A stretch of DNA of 64,000 nt from Carex sylvatica. Its lineage: Eukaryota > Streptophyta > Magnoliopsida > Poales > Cyperaceae. The DNA lies in contig CAXKVR010000016.1 in assembly GCA_964058845.1 (NCBI GenBank), positions 186,001 through 250,000 on the forward strand, in the 5' to 3' direction. Numbering within the stretch: position 1 is the first letter of the stretch; each line of letters opens with the position of its first letter. Position numbers and translations under genes: made by a program. Below are positions 50,201-62,790 of the stretch, piece by piece. The notes under the pieces are model-generated. The model was not told where the DNA came from and did not search any database. It saw nothing but the letters and a program-made list of their open reading frames with translations.

Positions 50201-53200
50201 ACAATCAATGCAAAGCCAAAAATAGAAAGATCAATTGACAATCAGAATTAGAGTGCCACAACAGCTCCAGATATAATTAACAAACATAAAGGCAAGAAAA
50301 GAACAAGAAAATTCAAAGTATCAAGCAATTGTGTTAGAAGTATTGATCAGGACATTGGAATCTGCAGTTGTAACCAATAATAAATGAGAAAAGCTACCTA
50401 TTGCTAAGATATTGAAGAATGAGGTTAATAACTCTGTCAGGAAGGTAGCCACCAGTGCGTATAACATTCAGCAACTTCATGTGGCATTCCAATATCTTCC
50501 CAGCATAGCTCTTCTGAAACATCTGTGCAAAGGCCTTGCTCTCTGCTCTCTGTATCTTTACATCGCCAAACCTTAAAAAGTGATAAACAGTATAAAAAAG
50601 AGATTATAATTTCATGAAGTTTTTCTTAATAAATATTTATAAATATTGTTTCTCACTGATTAGTTACTCGGGTGAACCAACTTACAATCTACTTGATTTT
50701 CTAACAAATTGAAGGCTTACCTAGTGTAGAGGCGGTTCAAGATGTGGATAGTCCATTTCTTCACTTTCCACCAGCCCCATGATTTCCTGACCTCAGGATC
50801 AGTAGGTTGACCATCAAGTGGAACCGGTCTATCCAACATGGTCAAGAACAAAATCATCCATGCATTGAACACATCAAATTGGAAAAGTTGCTTAGGTATC
50901 TCCAGCTGTAACATAATCAATGTACAACCCAATTTAAGTAAAAAAAAAATTCCTAGAAATTCAACGATATTATTCTTATCCATACACTTGAACACAACAT
51001 ATTCAAAATGTCTGCAAGGTTTCAAATTTACAAAATATTGTAATTGACAAGCAAACATCATCAGTTCGGTACTTGTCAATACCAACCAAGAATGAGACCA
51101 ACCAACCCATGGAGTTGAAAATGATTAGTGAATAATCACGCACAAAGGCTCGCTCAAGTTCGAAAGGATCAAGTACAGTTCGTTCCAGTATGAAACCTAA
51201 CTCATGTGGCGAGATATCTCATATTTTAACACTTAGAACAAAGCGCCAAGGAGAATTGCATAACAAGAACTTCCTATTGAAATGCCATGGTAAAAGTACA
51301 TTGCGTACATAGATAGATGACCAGAAGATTTTGCAAATCAGCTTCATCAAATCAGCTGCTTCAATAGATGGGTTCGGAAGCTGAACAAGATTGTTGAATA
51401 TGTTTAACAAGCGAGGAAATGTTTCTTCGACAACCATATATAAAGGCACCCTCTCTTCATCTGACTTGAACCTTTGATGAACAAAAAATAAGAGAAAGAT
51501 TGTGAATTTTAATTAAAGTATGACAAAGCATAGCACAATTCCAGTACCAGATATGGATACGGACAATTAGTAAGATGTTATATTGGCCGTTACCCTCGAT
51601 TTAAATCATGATGTTCTGTAATCTGTACCATAAGCATAGCAAAATTCCAGTACTAGATTGATCATAATCTGTACAATACATGTTTATGGTACAGATTAGG
51701 ACAAATCTAGTAAAGATATCAAAACTCACTCGAAAACAGCTTGTTTGCTCTATATGACTTGGTGTTTCTTCTTAGGAGGAATTCTCTAATGCACAAATGA
51801 CTTGGCTCTTTTCAGGTGACTTTTGATATACAGAAATGAATACTGCTTTTAAATTTTCCTTGGGGTACATTTCCAAATATACACCTTGATAGGAACATAA
51901 ATAGACATGAGGGAAAAGAAACTCACTCATATTTCCTAGTAAGAATCCTCAGCACAAAAAGAGCACCAAAGATCTGTTGGTCTTGTGCTCCGAGATTGGT
52001 CTTTATCCAGTTTATAAGATTTGGCCATTGTTCTGGATAGTCTGCATGTACTATGGTTTTGATGCTCTCTCCCAGCTGCGCCCTGCAAAATTTAATCAGT
52101 GCTCTCTCAGTATTGCATGCTTATTAAGAAAGTTCCACCACGGGAATATTAAGATGACATTTACACTTTAACAATACGGCTTCCTCTCGGCCCCTTAGGG
52201 TAAGTATAAAACTGGTAGAACATAATAATATTTCACAGCATATAAAAATTGAACAACTTAATTGCACTCCTAAGAGACCTTTGAAATGAAATTGGTATCA
52301 AGGTATAATAAGCACAGTTAGTGCAGTAATTACACCAAAATCAGCCCTAGAAATTACCGAATTTAAATTAGACTACTGGACCATAGTTATAATTATGTGA
52401 AAAAATAGTATTTGAACTCACTCCATTTAAAACTTAATCAAGAGACCTAAACAGAAATGAGCCAAGGAAAAAGTTTTAAAAAAAAAAAATCAAGATATTA
52501 CTAGGCATACCTCAACAAAGGTGGTACTTGTACTATGAACCCCAAGATATGCTCACGGACCATGGCCTTGTCGGTTTCCAATATCCTCTGGGGCTCACCT
52601 GGCTCGCCCGGTGACCAGTTCTTAGCTACAAAGTTCTTGAAGTGAATGCTTGCCACCTGGCGCACGGCTATGTCCCAAGAGCCATCAACAATAATCTGCA
52701 GCAGCCGCACCAAGTGCTGTGGTGTGTACTGTAACTGGAAATTAAGCGATATTAATAATAACTATGGAATAAAAAAAATGCCAATATGCATTTTGAAAAG
52801 ATAGGAAAATCAAGGTAAACTGTAGCCTGGTCATGATTAAATGTTTCTATTGCTTTCTTTTGTGAGGACCAATGTTTTACAGAAAGGTAGACATTTTGTA
52901 CCCATCAACTGGGTTTTCAGTGTCCTTGGGTCAAATTTGAACTTCAAGCTATTTGATCATTGACTATAATCTCAACAGGATAATATTGAAAGAAAAAACA
53001 ACATATGAAATTTTTGAATACAGCTTGGGAAGAAAATCACAGTTGCAGACTAGCAGTGCATTTTGTGACACTGCTACCCAACCAGAATTCAGTTTTATAA
53101 CCAGATCAATTTTGCAACGGTCACATCAAACACACTTACGACAATGGCGTATCCGGTAAGAGGGAATGGGGATCAATTGACCCCCATTCATTTTGAAAAT

Positions 53201-54062
53201 TAATGTGGGTGATATTCTATGGGCACTCTAAAATTGACCCCCATACTCAGCATGAAAATTTTATATGATTGACCCCCGTCGCTTGAAACTCTTGACTTCT
53301 TCACCCCTGCTTACGTATGTGTGCATTTCTAACATTACATGTTTTGTTTCTTAAGTATGGTAAAATAGAGAAGTCCGTCTGATTTAGAAGGGACAGCAAA
53401 AGGTATTACAAGAAGACTCAGCATTTGAGCTATATTACATTGACATGCAATTGACGACTGAAAATGCTAAAGAAAATAATGAGAATTATTTTACTGGTGT
53501 GATTATAAAGCAAGAAGGCGCTGTTGCTTTTTGTGGCAATTAAATTAGTAGGCAATCAAGTAGCTAAAAAAAAAAACTCAGTATACTAAGATCTCTGTTA
53601 TTCCGTAGAAGATTGAAATGATTAGGCAAATTAGATATCACAATCAAACGAAACGACATCACCAGACTAGAAAAGGAAGTTTCAGATGTTACCGAAGGTG
53701 AAATCCACGTTGTACTGGCAAAACAGATTACCCTGTACAGTCAGAAGTACCATCTGAATCTCAATTCTTTATAAAATAAAGGGTTCGTAATAGAAGTTGC
53801 GATGTTTGCAACAAAATTCCAATAGCAGTATATGAGGAAGTTTGAAAGGGATTGAGTTAAACAGTACTAGACCGTCAACTTGCAAGGTCGAACTTGTCTT
53901 ATGAAACAGAAAACATCATCAAATCAATCTGGAAAGAAATGAAAGATGAAATAAATAGGAGGAGAATTATACCTGGTTAAGGCTGTCTTCGGCCGCCTTC
54001 CTCTCTTCCGGTACATGGCTAAGAGCCGCACGAAGCACCACAGCTAGACTTGGCAGATCCAT
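44221..54062 (-). CDS. SAD2: Importin-beta-like nuclear transport receptor, SAD2/EMA1 (importin-7/8) family
   Basis: A karyopherin that carries cargo through nuclear pores under RanGTP control. Arabidopsis SAD2/EMA1 acts in ABA and stress responses, trichome formation and miRNA loading. Twenty-one exons: 53973-54062, 52511-52734, 51927-52082, 51309-51471, 50721-50905, 50398-50571, 49797-49942, 49554-49677, 49279-49459, 48948-49107, 48821-48862, 48395-48513, 48041-48242, 47751-47882, 46939-47042, 46440-46619, 45997-46136, 45449-45588, 45037-45185, 44683-44806, 44221-44414. All phases agree: 3,129 nt, 1,042 residues, close to my recollection of the Arabidopsis protein (about 1,040). The N-terminus [14 protein letters not shown] and the importin-N region (about 24-100) are conserved, as are 'SWGWWK', 'CFNDNDQ' and '[11 protein letters not shown]'. 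An acidic stretch spans about 890-965, then a basic/Glu tail. No stop or frameshift. Intron 10 has a GC donor. The Arabidopsis symbol is given by homology. Confidence 0.95.
48863..48947 (-). other. GC-AG intron (intron 10) of the importin gene
   Basis: On the minus strand exon 10 ends ...TGCAAAG and the next bases are GCATAT; exon 11 follows a TGCAG acceptor. Joining here gives family-consistent 'EACKDLSEIR' in frame. No GT donor nearby gives the right product. GC-AG introns are a small minority in plants. Confidence 0.8.
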
Positions 54063-54310
54063 TACAAAATCTTTGGTCGGGTTTTCGAGCGATCGGACTG
54101 CCCCCTCTAGGGTTTTTTTTTTTTTTCTTTTTTTTTTTTTTTCGAGGGGGGGGGGGGGGGGCAACAGAGAGAGAGAGAGAGAGAGAGAGAGTAGTGGAGA
54201 CTGGAGAAGCCTTATTATTGGCTCCCTTTCTTCCTTTCTTTCAGGTCTTCGCTAGAGAGAGAAACCTTGGAGAGAGAAAGGATGGAGTATTTAACTCTAG
54301 GGTTTGTTCA
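54063..54310 (-). promoter_or_regulatory. 5' leader/promoter side of the importin gene: homopolymers, GA repeat, telo boxes
   Basis: Read on the minus strand, the leader holds a CT repeat (54166-54192 on plus as GA), 16 C (54146-54161), then A-runs (54113-54142) ending at AAACCCTAG (54107-54115), some 45 bases before the ATG. A second AAACCCTAG lies at 54297-54305. Telo boxes and CT repeats are common in leaders of plant housekeeping genes. The transcription start is not identifiable. The runs are prone to length error. Confidence 0.55.
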
Positions 54311-56066
54311 CCCTCGGCTGCTCCATGCACCCTGTCTATTGCGTATACCGTGAGCAGATTAGTCCATGTCCCTCAAAAATCGGAAAAGTTCTATTAATTC
54401 ACATCTCAAATCAGATCAATTCTTTTTTTTTCTTTTTTGCCAAATATGCCCATAGGCTAAATCAAATCAAATTTGGACCCCCGGAGATAGGTCCATCTTT
54501 TTATTAATAGAAAAAAAAAAACATAAATAAAAAAAAATTATTGACAGTAGTTAATGAATTAGGTAGATTTTAAAATATAAAAAAAATCGTTATGATTTAT
54601 AACGTTCCGTCAGACGTTATAAATCATAACATTGAGATTTAAATAATCTATTAAACCGCTAATTAAGTAATAAAACAGTAAAAAAACGGACGTTATTATC
54701 ATAACGTCCGAACTGAAATTTTGAGAAATTATTCGTATGTTATTGGAATGTTAATTATGAAACTGAGCACTTGAGAAACTTTTTGAAATATCAATTAGCT
54801 GTGTGTGCAAGGCGTTATAGACATTAACGTCGTATTATATTTTAATATTTTAATTTCTTAATACTAGTTTTATCCTCAATAATCTTTGCTTGGTGTGGTG
54901 AGTAAAGAAAGTTAGTTAATGCATTAAAAGAAAGGAGTAGGAGTGGCACGTGCAGACAACTTGTCCAAACCTGGGCTTGATTCAGTAGCGAGGGCTGACA
55001 AAAAGACCCCACCACTTTTCTTTCTTCTCAAGTACACCGCTTATCTGAAACTCGAAATTTGGCAATTCATTCAAAATTTCAGACAAAAATCCCCTCCATC
55101 AAATTCCAATTTGTCATTTATTGGGTATATAATCTGTCTCTTTTCTCCTCTGCAATCTGGATCGATCATCTTAATTTATTAAATATTGATTTCCTTAATT
55201 TACCTGGTTCTTAATTAACAGATCGATTTATCGTTTCTTTCTATATTAATTTCATATATATCTTTCCATGCAGCAGGGGCGAATATATGTTCAAGTGGCA
55301 GCTGGTGCAACATGCCAGGCTGCGCATCACAAACATCTGCTTGTTCAAATTAAATAACTATCATGCAACAAGACATGCATAGAGACAAAAATTGAATTTT
55401 TTTTAAAAATCCTATATATATTTCAAATTATATTATAAAGAATATATGTCACATTGACATTTGAGTATTACTTAATTATAAGGGTACGTAATCATTAAAA
55501 GTTTATGTCTGCTCTCAAAATTATAAATTTTGTGCTAAAATTAAATAATTGTAGCCAAGAGAGATAGTGCAACGGTTAATTATTTTTCTTTATTGATATA
55601 TAGCTGGACATACATATCGATCATTGAGGAATACTCTAATTATGATTAATTCTCACTAAAATATAAATAGTATTCTAATTGTGAACGGAGAAAAACAAAC
55701 GATTTTTATGAAATATGCATGTATCCGTACTTAAATTGACGACAAATTATTTGTAAATTATTTATATCTTCATCTGTACGGATATAAAATAATTATTAGA
55801 TACGATAAAAACGATAAGGATCGATATAGATCATTTATATATGCTCTCTTACACAACCATAAATATTCAAACTTGTACCAATCACTCCACGGTTCTCATT
55901 TTCTTAATTATTCTTTTTGTTTAAAAACGTACACTCACGTTTCTGTAATTTGTTATGACAAGTTTTTTTATCTGTCAATTTTCAAATTTAAACCATCCAT
56001 CCGAACAATTCAATGTGATTGCATTATGTTGAAAACTAAATTTATATTTTTCTGGATTATTGATTT
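54311..56066. other. Spacer upstream of the importin gene
   Basis: No gene is seen. Paired palindromes at 54590-54710 are listed separately. About 55985-56066 carries a half copy of the MITE core ('atccgaacaattcaatgtg ... ttgaaaactaaatttatatttttctg'), ending where the LINE tail begins. Confidence 0.45.
54590..54710. repeat. Two adjacent perfect hairpins with ACGTTAT stems
   Basis: TTATGATTTATAACGT (54590-54605) pairs perfectly with 54614-54629 around an eight-base loop. CGGACGTTAT (54687-54696) pairs with ATAACGTCCG (54701-54710) around TATC. Both stems share the ACGTTAT word, and further ACGTT/AACGT words lie nearby up to about 54830. Possibly the remains of an element built from this palindrome. 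Confidence 0.7.
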
Positions 56067-59000
56067 TCTTTTTTTTTTAAAAAGAGGCAAAACGCCCATT
56101 TCATTTCTGAAATATAGTTAAATACAAAAGGGTTGGTTTTTAGAATGCCATTAACATAGGGCACTCACAAGTCTAACAAAACATAATCTAACCAAGTCAT
56201 ACAAAATCAAAATCATCACAGATGCTAATCTCCAAAAGTATTTAAGAGCAGCTAGCACTAAGCCACACATAATATGGCTAAGGTTATGATAACTATTGAA
56301 GCAAAATAAGTCAGCTAACGTCATCTGCTAATCAGGGGAGCACTGTTGTCCCTGCACATCCTCTTGTGGTTGGTAGACCACGAGTGGAAGAGGCATGAAC
56401 TGCTGAATAGGAATGGCATCTTCGATAACTGGGAGCCAGCCATCAACTGCATCCTTTACTTTTTTCTTCATATTTCCTGCCCAATAAAAACAAAGAGTTT
56501 TAATCATAAGGAGTAGATTTCGAGCAGTTGTAATAGAGCTATTATTAAAACACATGTCATTTCTATGTTTCCACAATGACCACACTACAGCACTTAATAC
56601 AATTAAGAAACCTACACGATCTGAAGCTCCAAGAGAATCTGCAAAATTGATCAAATCTCCCTAAGTATGCCAAAGGTACATGACATGTTGGCTTTTACCT
56701 AGCCAAAATCATACCTGTTGGGCTAGGTTACAAAGTATGAATAGATGGTCAACAGTTTCTAAGTTGGAACAGAATTGACATTGGGTATTTCCAGTCCACC
56801 CTTTTCTAACCAGATTATCTTTAGTCAGGATGGTATTATGAGATACCAACTACATAAAGATTCGTATTTTAGGTGGTACTGGCAGCTGCCACCAGATCAT
56901 AGAGTGTACATGTTTAATTCCTCCAAAATTAAGAATATTATAAATGGAGTGAGTGGAGAACTTCCTTGAAAGTTCCCATTTCCATTCGATTTGATCTGAA
57001 CTCAAAGTGAAAGAAGAGGAGCTGATAATGTTCAAGATGTCTACCCATTCTTTGTAATCTACCCCTACTAGTGAAATCCTAAATTTTACCACCTATCCTT
57101 GTGAATTAACAACATCAGCTAATAAGATGTTTGGGTTAGTACACTTAGTGAACAATGAATAATATCTAGTAGCTAAGTTGCAATTTTCAAACCATCGATT
57201 TAACCAGAATCTAATCTGTGTATGAATTCCAGGGGTGTAAGAAGTACTAAGCTCACCTACATGATTTATTTTTAGTAAAGTAAACCAAAAAGGAGATACG
57301 TATTGAAAATTATGAATGACATATTTATGGAAAAGAAGTGTTTTCCAAAGGTATTGATAGCTGAAATTTTTGAGTTTTCACCACCATTTGAGTAAAAGAA
57401 AAATATTCATTTGTCGTAGATCTAAAATACCTAACCATCCAAATTGTTTAGCTAATCTAGATGTATACCAGTCTATTAAGATATATTTTTTCTTCTTAGA
57501 ATTACCTTGCCAAAGAAATCTTCGTCTAATCTTATCTATTGATTTTATCACTATTAGAGGAATTTTATAAACAGAAAGAGCATAAAGGGGAATGGTTGTA
57601 AGCACTGAGTTGAGAAGAGTTAACCTACCCCCAATGGAGAGCATATTGCTTTTCCAAAGTTGTAATCTACTTTCTATCTTATCTACTAAAAAAGCCCAGT
57701 CAGATACTTGTAATTTCTTATAATGCAAAGTCAATCCTAAGTATTTGATTGGGAACTCTCCCCATGAGCATCTAAACAACTGATTAAGTTATAAGCTTCT
57801 ATCTACATTTAGGTCATACATTTCTGTTTTGTCATAATTAACTTTAATTCCTTATATAGATTCAAAAGCCATCATGGCCCACCATGCAGCCTCCACATTC
57901 TCTTCTTGACCTTCCAAGAAGAGAATGGTGTCATCTACATAATGACAGTTGGTAATTGTTCTATCGTCTATACATTGAGGACCTAGACCTTTAATTACAT
58001 TTGCTATCCTACCTTTGTATCAGATGCTAATATATAAAGAAACAGGGATAGGGGGTCTCCCTGTCTAACACCTCTTTTACAGTAAAAATAATTTGTAAGC
58101 TCTCCATTTATGCTAATACATGATTGAGAACTGTGTAGCCAATGTGTAATCCATTGGATCCACTTGGGACCAAAATCCATACTTCGTAAAATTTCTAACA
58201 AATAATCCCAATTAATTTTGTCGTAGGCATTTTCAAAATCTATTTTAACTACTACTCCTGTTCGTTTACCGGTATAACATAAGTGAAGGATTTCTTGACT
58301 AAGTATCATGTTATCTAAGATGTATCTATTTGTAATAAATGTTGGCTGACTTGTATCTATTAATCTATCCATGACTATATCTAATCTATTAGTAAGTAAT
58401 TTAGACAAAATCTTAAAACTACAATTCACTAAACTAATTGGTCTAAATTTCTTAATTAGAGTTGTATCTTTTTCTTTAGGTATAAGACAAATACAAGATT
58501 TGTTAATGTTATGTAGATTGAGTTGATTTGTGGAAAAGCAATGAACTAGGATCATGAAATCAGCCTTAACTAGCTCCCAAAAAAATTGGTAGAATTTAAA
58601 AGTAAAATCATCTGGGCCAGGAGCCCCATTTGGTTCCGATGAAAATACAGCTACTTTAAGTTCAGCTTTTGTGTAGGGTTGCTCTAATTTCTATTGTTCT
58701 AGTGATGTGAGTTTATCCGTGTCATCCCAAAAATCAGAACTTAAACTACCATATTTAATCCCTAGGGACCCTAGCAATTCTTTGTAATATGCTACTAGAT
58801 GTTTTCTAATATCTAACTTATTGTTTGTAATAGTACCATCTATTTCTAAACTATTTATATTATTCTTCTTAGATCTATGTGTAGCTATCGTGTGAAAGTA
58901 CTTGGTATTAGCATCCCCTTCCTCCAACCAAAGTTGTTTAGATCGTAATTTCCACTGTTCTTCCTCCTCTTTTAAAAGTTCATCTAGTCTACAGTTGGAA

Positions 59001-59575
59001 TTAACCTAGAGATCCTCTTCTAGCTGAGAGTATTCCATTTCTTCTTTTATTTTTTTTAATCTATGTAAGGTCTATTGGAGTTGGGTTTTCTCTTTCTTTC
59101 GTTGACCATAAAATTTTTTTGCCCAACCTTTGATTCTCTTTCTAAGTTTTTTCAGCTTTTGAGACCAACTTTTAGCAATGTCAGGGAGTTTAAGAGGTGT
59201 TTCACGCCACCATTTGGTGAGTAGGTGTATAAAATCCTCTTGTTCTGTCCAGAGTGGATCAAATCTAAAAATTGGGGGTGTAGTGGGTACTGAGAAGTTA
59301 GTCTGAACTACTAGAGGGCAGTGGTCTGAGCCAGTACTACTCAAATCAGTCAACAGACTAGAAGGGTATAGCTAATCCCAAGTATTTGTGACAAAAACTC
59401 TATCTAGTAAAGCAAATCTAGTATCATTAGATCAAGTGTATTTTCTTGTCATAAGTTTGGGTTCTACTAGTCTATGATCATTTATAAAATTATTAAAAAT
59501 TCTACTTAAAGTCATATCAAAATTTGACCCAGAAGGTTTTTTGTCACTGTTTTCTTAGGCATTTTCAAAGGATCA
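56067..59575 (-). mobile_element. L1-type LINE, 5'-truncated and decayed
   Basis: Minus strand. The 3' end near 56067-56078 is an A-tail (T-run on plus) preceded on the minus strand by GGGCGTTTTGCCTCTTTTTA, a plant-LINE-like terminus. Upstream come, in order, the end of an endonuclease ('TGSDHCPLVV' near 59310-59340), a linker with 'GDANTKYFH' near 58910, reverse transcriptase and a C-terminal zf-RVT-like region. Endonuclease sequence before about 59575 is absent, the usual result of incomplete reverse transcription. I could not find a convincing target duplication, so the 5' border is approximate. Confidence 0.85.
56328..59560 (-). pseudogene. LINE ORF2 remnant (endonuclease end, reverse transcriptase, zf-RVT)
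   Basis: RT blocks are clear: 'IPKEKDTTLIKKFRPISLVN', 'KIDFENAYDKINWDYL', 'GVRQGDPLS' and 'HYVDDTILFLEG' (near 57910-57940), all within 57850-58555. Thumb and post-RT text 'IKYLGLTL', 'LSIGGRLTLLNSVL' and 'RRRFLWQG' follow at 57378-57779. Near 56850-57092 'WWQLPVPPKIRIFM' is the zf-RVT region. The frame ends at 56328 with a non-conserved tail. In-frame stops occur near 59369, 59434, 58690, 57858 and others, with some frame changes. The RT catalytic YVDD itself is intact. Confidence 0.85.
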
Positions 59576-61229
59576 CCACTAGTGCCGGATGTGTCAAAAA
59601 AAAAAAACTCTTGGTTATTGAATTATTTCTTTGATAGAAAAAAAAAAACTATTGTTTTTGGTAATCTGTAATTTTAAAATCAATGTATTCTCCCCGATTG
59701 AACAAATAGAAAAAAGTATAAAATAGATAAATTTAATTTATTCGAGTTTTTGCATATATGGTATTGAGTATTTCGATATCGGTTATTTGAATTTAAGAAA
59801 AAATAGAGATTTAGATTGAAAACCCCAACAATCATTATTCATTACTCTGCGCAGCATCATAAACTGTCGTAGTACTAAAAATTATTATTTGAATTTTGAA
59901 CATGTAACTTCTTACACATAAATAATTGCTTTGTAATAAAATTGCTTTTTATATAAAATAAAATAAACTATTGAATAGTATATATATGATATTGATAGTA
60001 GTACGTACATGATGATACAGTAATTTGCAACTATCGTGTGATTGGTTGTTCGTCATCTTCTATGTAGGTACAGGTACAGGTACAGGTACAGGATGCATGG
60101 TTTAGACAAACATTAGTCGCATGGCAGACTCAGTCTGACTTTGCATTCATGATTAGAAATATGGAAAGGAAAAGATCAAAATTTAATCATGACAAGGAGA
60201 TTGAACAGTGTCGAGTTATAATTAGATGATTTGTTTTTGATCCCTTGAACAGAACAGCCAACAGCCAACGTGTATTTTCACTAATTAAATATATACTTCT
60301 CCCGATCGAGCAGCGTTACAACTTAGAAATATGCATGATTTGTCACAGGATGGAACATAGTGGTGGAAAAAAAGTGTCAAGTATTTCTTATAATTTAAAA
60401 TTTATAGTTTGATCCATTAAATTTTATAATTTTATATGTATTAATATTCTCTTTATAAAATAAAATTACACTGTATTTAATTTTTCAGACCCGCTCCCTT
60501 CTCTATTTTCTAGTTTCCCTCTTGATTTGTCATCTACCGGTGCCCGTTGGGTATACTTTCATCTTATATTTACAATAGACTTTGAATTTATATTCATCCG
60601 AGTGGGATCCGATCAGGTGTGTATCGTGCAAACAGTACCGCATATTTTCAGCTAACTTTTTATCAAGTCCAAATTACTTTGGCATCTATTACATTACAAG
60701 GAAACCGTTATATTTTGATCCAAATTACTCGAAAAAAATAAAAATACAAAACCGTTAGATTTTTATCCAACGGTCCATAGCCATTATTGGATGCAGACGA
60801 CATTTATTCAAAAGATTTAATTTATTTTTATGGTTCTATTAGCCGACTAAGGATCCCATCAGAGCAATTGAACTAATTAAGGATTTTATTATTATTCTTA
60901 ATATGGGTATTTAATTATCTGAGTCTATCCCAGGTGCCTTCTCTTCTCTTCTCTTCTCCATCACACACCTAGTTTGTAAAACACATCACGCGTGCGCGCC
61001 CACATCTTCCAATTCTTAGAATTTATCTTTTATTTATCTTCATTTTGAAATTCTTTAATCAACATATCCTTATTTCTTTAAAAAAATCGACAATACAATG
61101 TCTACTTGCATTCATTTCACAAATCATTATGATTAGATGGACTTGTATATTCAAAAGTTAAAAACATTACTTTATTGGTTTTGTGCTCTAACCATACTCT
61201 TCACTTTTTTATTTCAATTTAAAAAGTTC
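59576..61229. other. AT-rich spacer
   Basis: No gene is seen. A short hexamer repeat (GGTACA, about four units) lies at 60067-60090. CTTCT-rich repeats occur near 60940-60960. Confidence 0.5.
60067..60090. repeat. (GGTACA)4 hexamer repeat
   Basis: Four near-perfect units between 'tgta' and 'ggatgc'. Confidence 0.8.
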
Positions 61230-61860
61230 AAACAATCAATCCGAATCGTTCAACATGATATTTATATTAAAATGTATTTAGTGATCAAATTTTATACTTT
61301 TAAAACTTTTTGAGTAAGGCTAGAGTGCTATGGGTTGCATAGAGGACTACAGTGCTACAGCTCAATATTCAAGTTTTTAAAATCCTAACGGTCGATCCGA
61401 ACCGTTCAACTTGTTCTCCATATTAATATGTGTTTGAAGACCAAATTTTACATTTTTTAGAAAAAAATTACTATTTTTTTAGATGGATAGAAAATCACTT
61501 TATCTAAAAAATTATGCACCATTCAGATATTTGATTTTCTAACTCTCTAAAAAAATAGTAAAAAAATTTCAAAAAATATAAAATTTGGTCTCCAAACACA
61601 TATTAATATGGAGAACAAGATGAACAGTTCGGATCGACTGTTAGGATTTTAAAAACTCGAATATTGAGCCGTAGCACCGTAATTTTCTATGCAACCCATA
61701 GCACGTACCCTAGCCTTACTCAAACTTTTTTACTATTTTTTTAAATAGGTACAAAATCATATTTTTTTTATAGTCCAAAAGCAGTGATTTTGTACTTATA
61801 AAAAAATATTCTAAAAAATATAAAATTTGATTCCTAAGCACATTTTAATATGGAAATCCG
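61230..61860. mobile_element. Outer MITE-like element, split by a later insertion
   Basis: About 61230-61311 and 61722-61860 pair as inverted arms: 'aaattttatacttt' and its inverse, 'attaaaatgtattta' and its inverse. The phrases echo the inner element, so it is a diverged relative. It is interrupted at 61312-61721. Confidence 0.55.
61312..61721. mobile_element. Mutator-type MITE C, 410 bp, nested
   Basis: The tips GAGTAAGGCTAG and CTAGCCTTACTC are exact inverses. AAACTTTTT occurs at 61303-61311 and 61722-61730, a nine-base duplication. The arms fold almost fully, meeting near 61500. The inner core 'TTGTTCTCCATATTAATATG' is shared with MITE A at 28924, so the two form one family. Confidence 0.88.
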
Positions 61861-62790
61861 TTAAACTTTAAAAATAAATATAAAGATACATGATATAATT
61901 GAAGCACAATCAAACTAATAATACATTTTAATCCTACTTGTATTTTAAATATAAAAAAACTTCATTCTAATTGCATATACTTTCAGTGAGCTGCGTTGAA
62001 ATTGTTCGTGTTCAAAATCCACAAAAAATTAGCATTTTTCAGTCGCCTTAACTTAATTTCCGATTATACACATTATAAAGCAGACATTATATTGTCATTT
62101 CTTTTAAAACAAATATATTATATTATTGTCAGGTTGGCAGGTTATTTCAAAACTGGGATTAGGAAAAAAAAAATATCCCGATTCCCTAGAAACATTGCTC
62201 TGATTCATGACCAAACCAAACCCCACGAAAAGTCGGAACAGTTGGAACACTGTTTGAATCTGTCAGGAAAAAAACGCACACAAAGTTTTTGATTACTGTC
62301 AGAAAGATGCAACAGTGAGTGCTGTTTCCTTGTCCGCCACAGAGAAGCCGAAATCGGTAATTATTGAAGGCTGATAGACTGTCCAACTTTCGAAGATCCT
62401 CCGGACATATGTGGGCCCCACGAGTCAGTGAGATACCCCAATGTTTTCCCAGGCGGACCTCAAGTTGGTCTATTTTTTTTTATTTTTTTTTATCTTATGA
62501 TGTGATGATATGATATTATGATATGATACGATACGATACGATATAGTCCGTTCCGTTGAGATGAAATCAGACGGCAGGAACAAAAAGATTTTTCCGCATG
62601 TGCCTCGGATTTGGCGGCTGACAGCCGCTCGTGCAGCCAGGGTTTGGGTTACTAACAAAGTCGGGAACATATCGCTATTGCATAGACCAGGCGTAGTATT
62701 TAATTCCCGCGCCATAAAGAAATTCAGTGCAGAAAGTCAAAACAAAAGATTGTTGGGAATTCATAAGAAATGTATATGCATGAGAGTAGA
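61861..62790. other. Spacer, unclassified
   Basis: No gene is supported. A short GATAC/GATAT tract lies near 62500-62545 next to T-runs (62471-62491). Read on the minus strand this looks like a simple-repeat plus A-tail end, so a small retroposon is possible but unproven. Confidence 0.35.

Noticed and set aside
54050..54397. Plus-strand frame with poly-Phe and poly-Gly upstream of the importin gene
   Set aside because: Product of T and G homopolymers and the GA repeat in the importin leader.
59575..59600. CACTAGTGCC as a CACTA transposon tip next to the LINE
   Set aside because: Too short, no inverted partner and no 3-bp duplication found.
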